A stretch of 5,451 bases of DNA from Flavobacteriaceae bacterium. Lineage in GTDB: Bacteria; Bacteroidota; Bacteroidia; Flavobacteriales; Flavobacteriaceae. A model generated the notes under the pieces. It was not told the DNA's origin, searched no databases, and was given only the letters and a program-made list of their open reading frames with translations. The stretch is from positions 10,887 through 16,337 of the forward strand of contig PAEO01000009.1 in the NCBI GenBank assembly GCA_002703065.1. Reading direction: 5' to 3'. This document shows positions 4,514-5,451 of the stretch, piece after piece. Both the position numbers and the translations under genes were made by a program. The first letter of the stretch is position 1, and each line of letters begins with the position of its first letter.

Positions 4514-5299
4514 ATGAATTTTAAGGTTTTTCATATAAATGCTTTTGTTACAGAATCGTTTTTAGGCAATCCAGCTTGTGTGATACCTTTAAAAAGCTGG
4601 CTATCTAGTTCTAAAATGTTAGCTATTGCAAAAAAAAATAATGTTTCTGAAACAGCGTTTTACATAAAAAAACAAGATAAATATTTAATTAAATGGTTTA
4701 CTCCAGATATAGAAATGGACTTATGTGGCCATGCAACCTTGGCTACAGCTCATTGCATTATTTCTCACACCAATGAAAACAGAAAAAAAATAAATTTTGA
4801 ATCTAACAGTGGAGAATTAGAGGTTTATTTAAAAAATGAATTATATGAGATGAATTTGCCAAAGAGAATTCCATCAGAAGCTACCCTTCCTAAGTCTATA
4901 TACGAGTCATTGAGCATCAAACCTTTGAAGGTTTTAAAATCAAGAGATTATATTTTAATTTATGATTCAGTTAGTGATATAAAAAAAATAAAGATTAATA
5001 GAGTATTATTTGATAAAATAAACATAGATCCTGGTGGAGTTGTTATAACTTCTAAGGGTATAAATTCAGATTTTGTATGCAGATACTTTACTCCTCAATC
5101 AACATATTTTGAAGATCCTGTCACTGGATCCTCGCATTGTTCTCTAATCCCATATTGGTCAGATGTTTTAAATAAAGATGAAATGATTTCACATCAACTT
5201 TCAGAAAGAAAAGGAGAGGTATTTTGCAAAAATCTTGAAAATAGGGTGTTGGTTTCTGGAAAGGCTAAAACTGAAAATAAATCTGTTCTAAATATCTGA
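4514..5299 (+). CDS. PhzF family protein (isomerase/epimerase-like)
   Basis: This 261-residue protein has the PhzF fold of two similar halves related to diaminopimelate epimerase. The first half has the typical opening VFHINAFVTESFLGNPACVI (5-24), the catalytic-type acid Glu46 in NNVSETAFY, FTPDIEMDLCGHATLATAH (62-80) with the DLCGHA signature, and SNSGELEV at 97-104. The second half carries GGVVITSKG (174-182), D186-FVCRYFTPQ and EDPVTGSSHC (200-209), the loop lining the active site. In PhzF the Glu abstracts a proton to isomerise 2,3-dihydro-3-hydroxyanthranilate during phenazine synthesis. No other phenazine genes are present, and most family members outside phenazine clusters have unknown substrates, so a phenazine role should not be assumed. 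It is cytosolic, with no signal peptide, and slightly short for the family (usually about 260-300) but with both halves intact. It is divergent from the 5-alpha-reductase-like gene and convergent with the transporter, overlapping it by 12 bases. Confidence 0.92.
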   Translation: MNFKVFHINAFVTESFLGNPACVIPLKSWLSSSKMLAIAKKNNVSETAFYIKKQDKYLIKWFTPDIEMDLCGHATLATAHCIISHTNENRKKINFESNSGELEVYLKNELYEMNLPKRIPSEATLPKSIYESLSIKPLKVLKSRDYILIYDSVSDIKKIKINRVLFDKINIDPGGVVITSKGINSDFVCRYFTPQSTYFEDPVTGSSHCSLIPYWSDVLNKDEMISHQLSERKGEVFCKNLENRVLVSGKAKTENKSVLNI

Positions 5300-5451
5300 T
5301 TTATACTTTCTTACAGTTGTCAAATAAACTCCAGTAAAAGTTAGTGCCGTAGAAATTAAAATAGTAATACTTAACGTATCAGACTTTGAAAAAATTGCAA
5401 ATAAAACGCCAATTACAGGCTGTAAATACATAAACACTGCAACCTCTGTAG
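5288..5451 (-). CDS. C-terminus of an EamA/DMT-family transporter (partial, runs off the right edge)
   Basis: The - strand frame is open from the window edge to a TAG at 5288-5290 and gives the last 53 residues of a protein. It reads TEVAVFMYLQPVIGVLFAIF and then, after a polar turn (SKSDTLS), a second hydrophobic segment with LTFTGVYLTTVRKYKSDI. The YLQPV...LFAI pattern, a short loop carrying the usual acidic position, and a final helix with TGVYL before a basic tail are typical of the last two helices of the second EamA domain in drug/metabolite transporters. These are ten-helix inner-membrane exporters of amino acids or metabolites; the substrate cannot be inferred. The 3' end overlaps the convergent PhzF-like gene by 12 bases. 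The start lies outside the window. Confidence 0.8.
   Translation of the reverse strand, partial: TEVAVFMYLQPVIGVLFAIFSKSDTLSITILISTALTFTGVYLTTVRKYKSDI

Noticed and set aside
4514..5299. Phenazine biosynthesis cluster
   Set aside because: Only a PhzF-family gene is present. No other phz genes are in the window and family membership alone does not imply phenazine production.
1..5451. CRISPR arrays, tRNA/rRNA genes, insertion sequences, attachment sites, riboswitches
   Set aside because: I looked on both strands and saw no spaced repeats, no tRNA-like cloverleaf or T-loop motif, no transposase fragment or terminal inverted repeat, and no leader long enough for a riboswitch.

Overview
The window is about 30% GC and very compact. 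Gene content, the lack of Shine-Dalgarno sites, A/T-rich start regions and Bacteroidota-style promoter boxes (TTTG / TAnnTTTG) point to a marine-type member of Flavobacteriaceae or a close relative. This taxonomic call is inference; no rRNA or other marker gene is present.

Layout. (1) Left operon, + strand, bases 1-1418: the tail of an unidentified CDS, a 28-residue CDGSH iron-sulfur miniprotein, an NAD(P)H-dependent FMN reductase-type flavoprotein and a pirin-family cupin. All are coupled by overlapping or nearly touching stop and start codons. A Kazal-domain lipoprotein (1436-1990) follows 17 bases later and may have its own promoter. (2) Central membrane-protein block: a polytopic membrane protein on the - strand (1987-2889) is divergent from a pair of membrane microproteins on the + strand (2983-3159 and 3161-3328). 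These in turn converge on a - strand pair: a small four-helix membrane protein (3325-3666) and a steroid 5-alpha-reductase-family enzyme (3699-4442). (3) Right end: a PhzF-family isomerase-like protein on the + strand (4514-5299) converges on the C-terminus of an EamA/DMT-type transporter on the - strand (5288 to beyond the right edge).

How the genes work together. The best supported functional unit is the left operon, where a flavoprotein, a small 2Fe-2S protein and a metal-binding cupin are translated as one block. This suggests a shared redox or aromatic/quinone-related job, but no substrate can be read from the sequence. The other genes look like independent housekeeping or accessory functions packed tightly. 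All three convergent gene pairs overlap at their stop codons and no classical hairpin terminator is visible at those junctions. Three genes are easy to miss because of their size (28, 58 and 55 codons). There are no RNA genes, mobile elements, CRISPR arrays or attachment sites that I can support.
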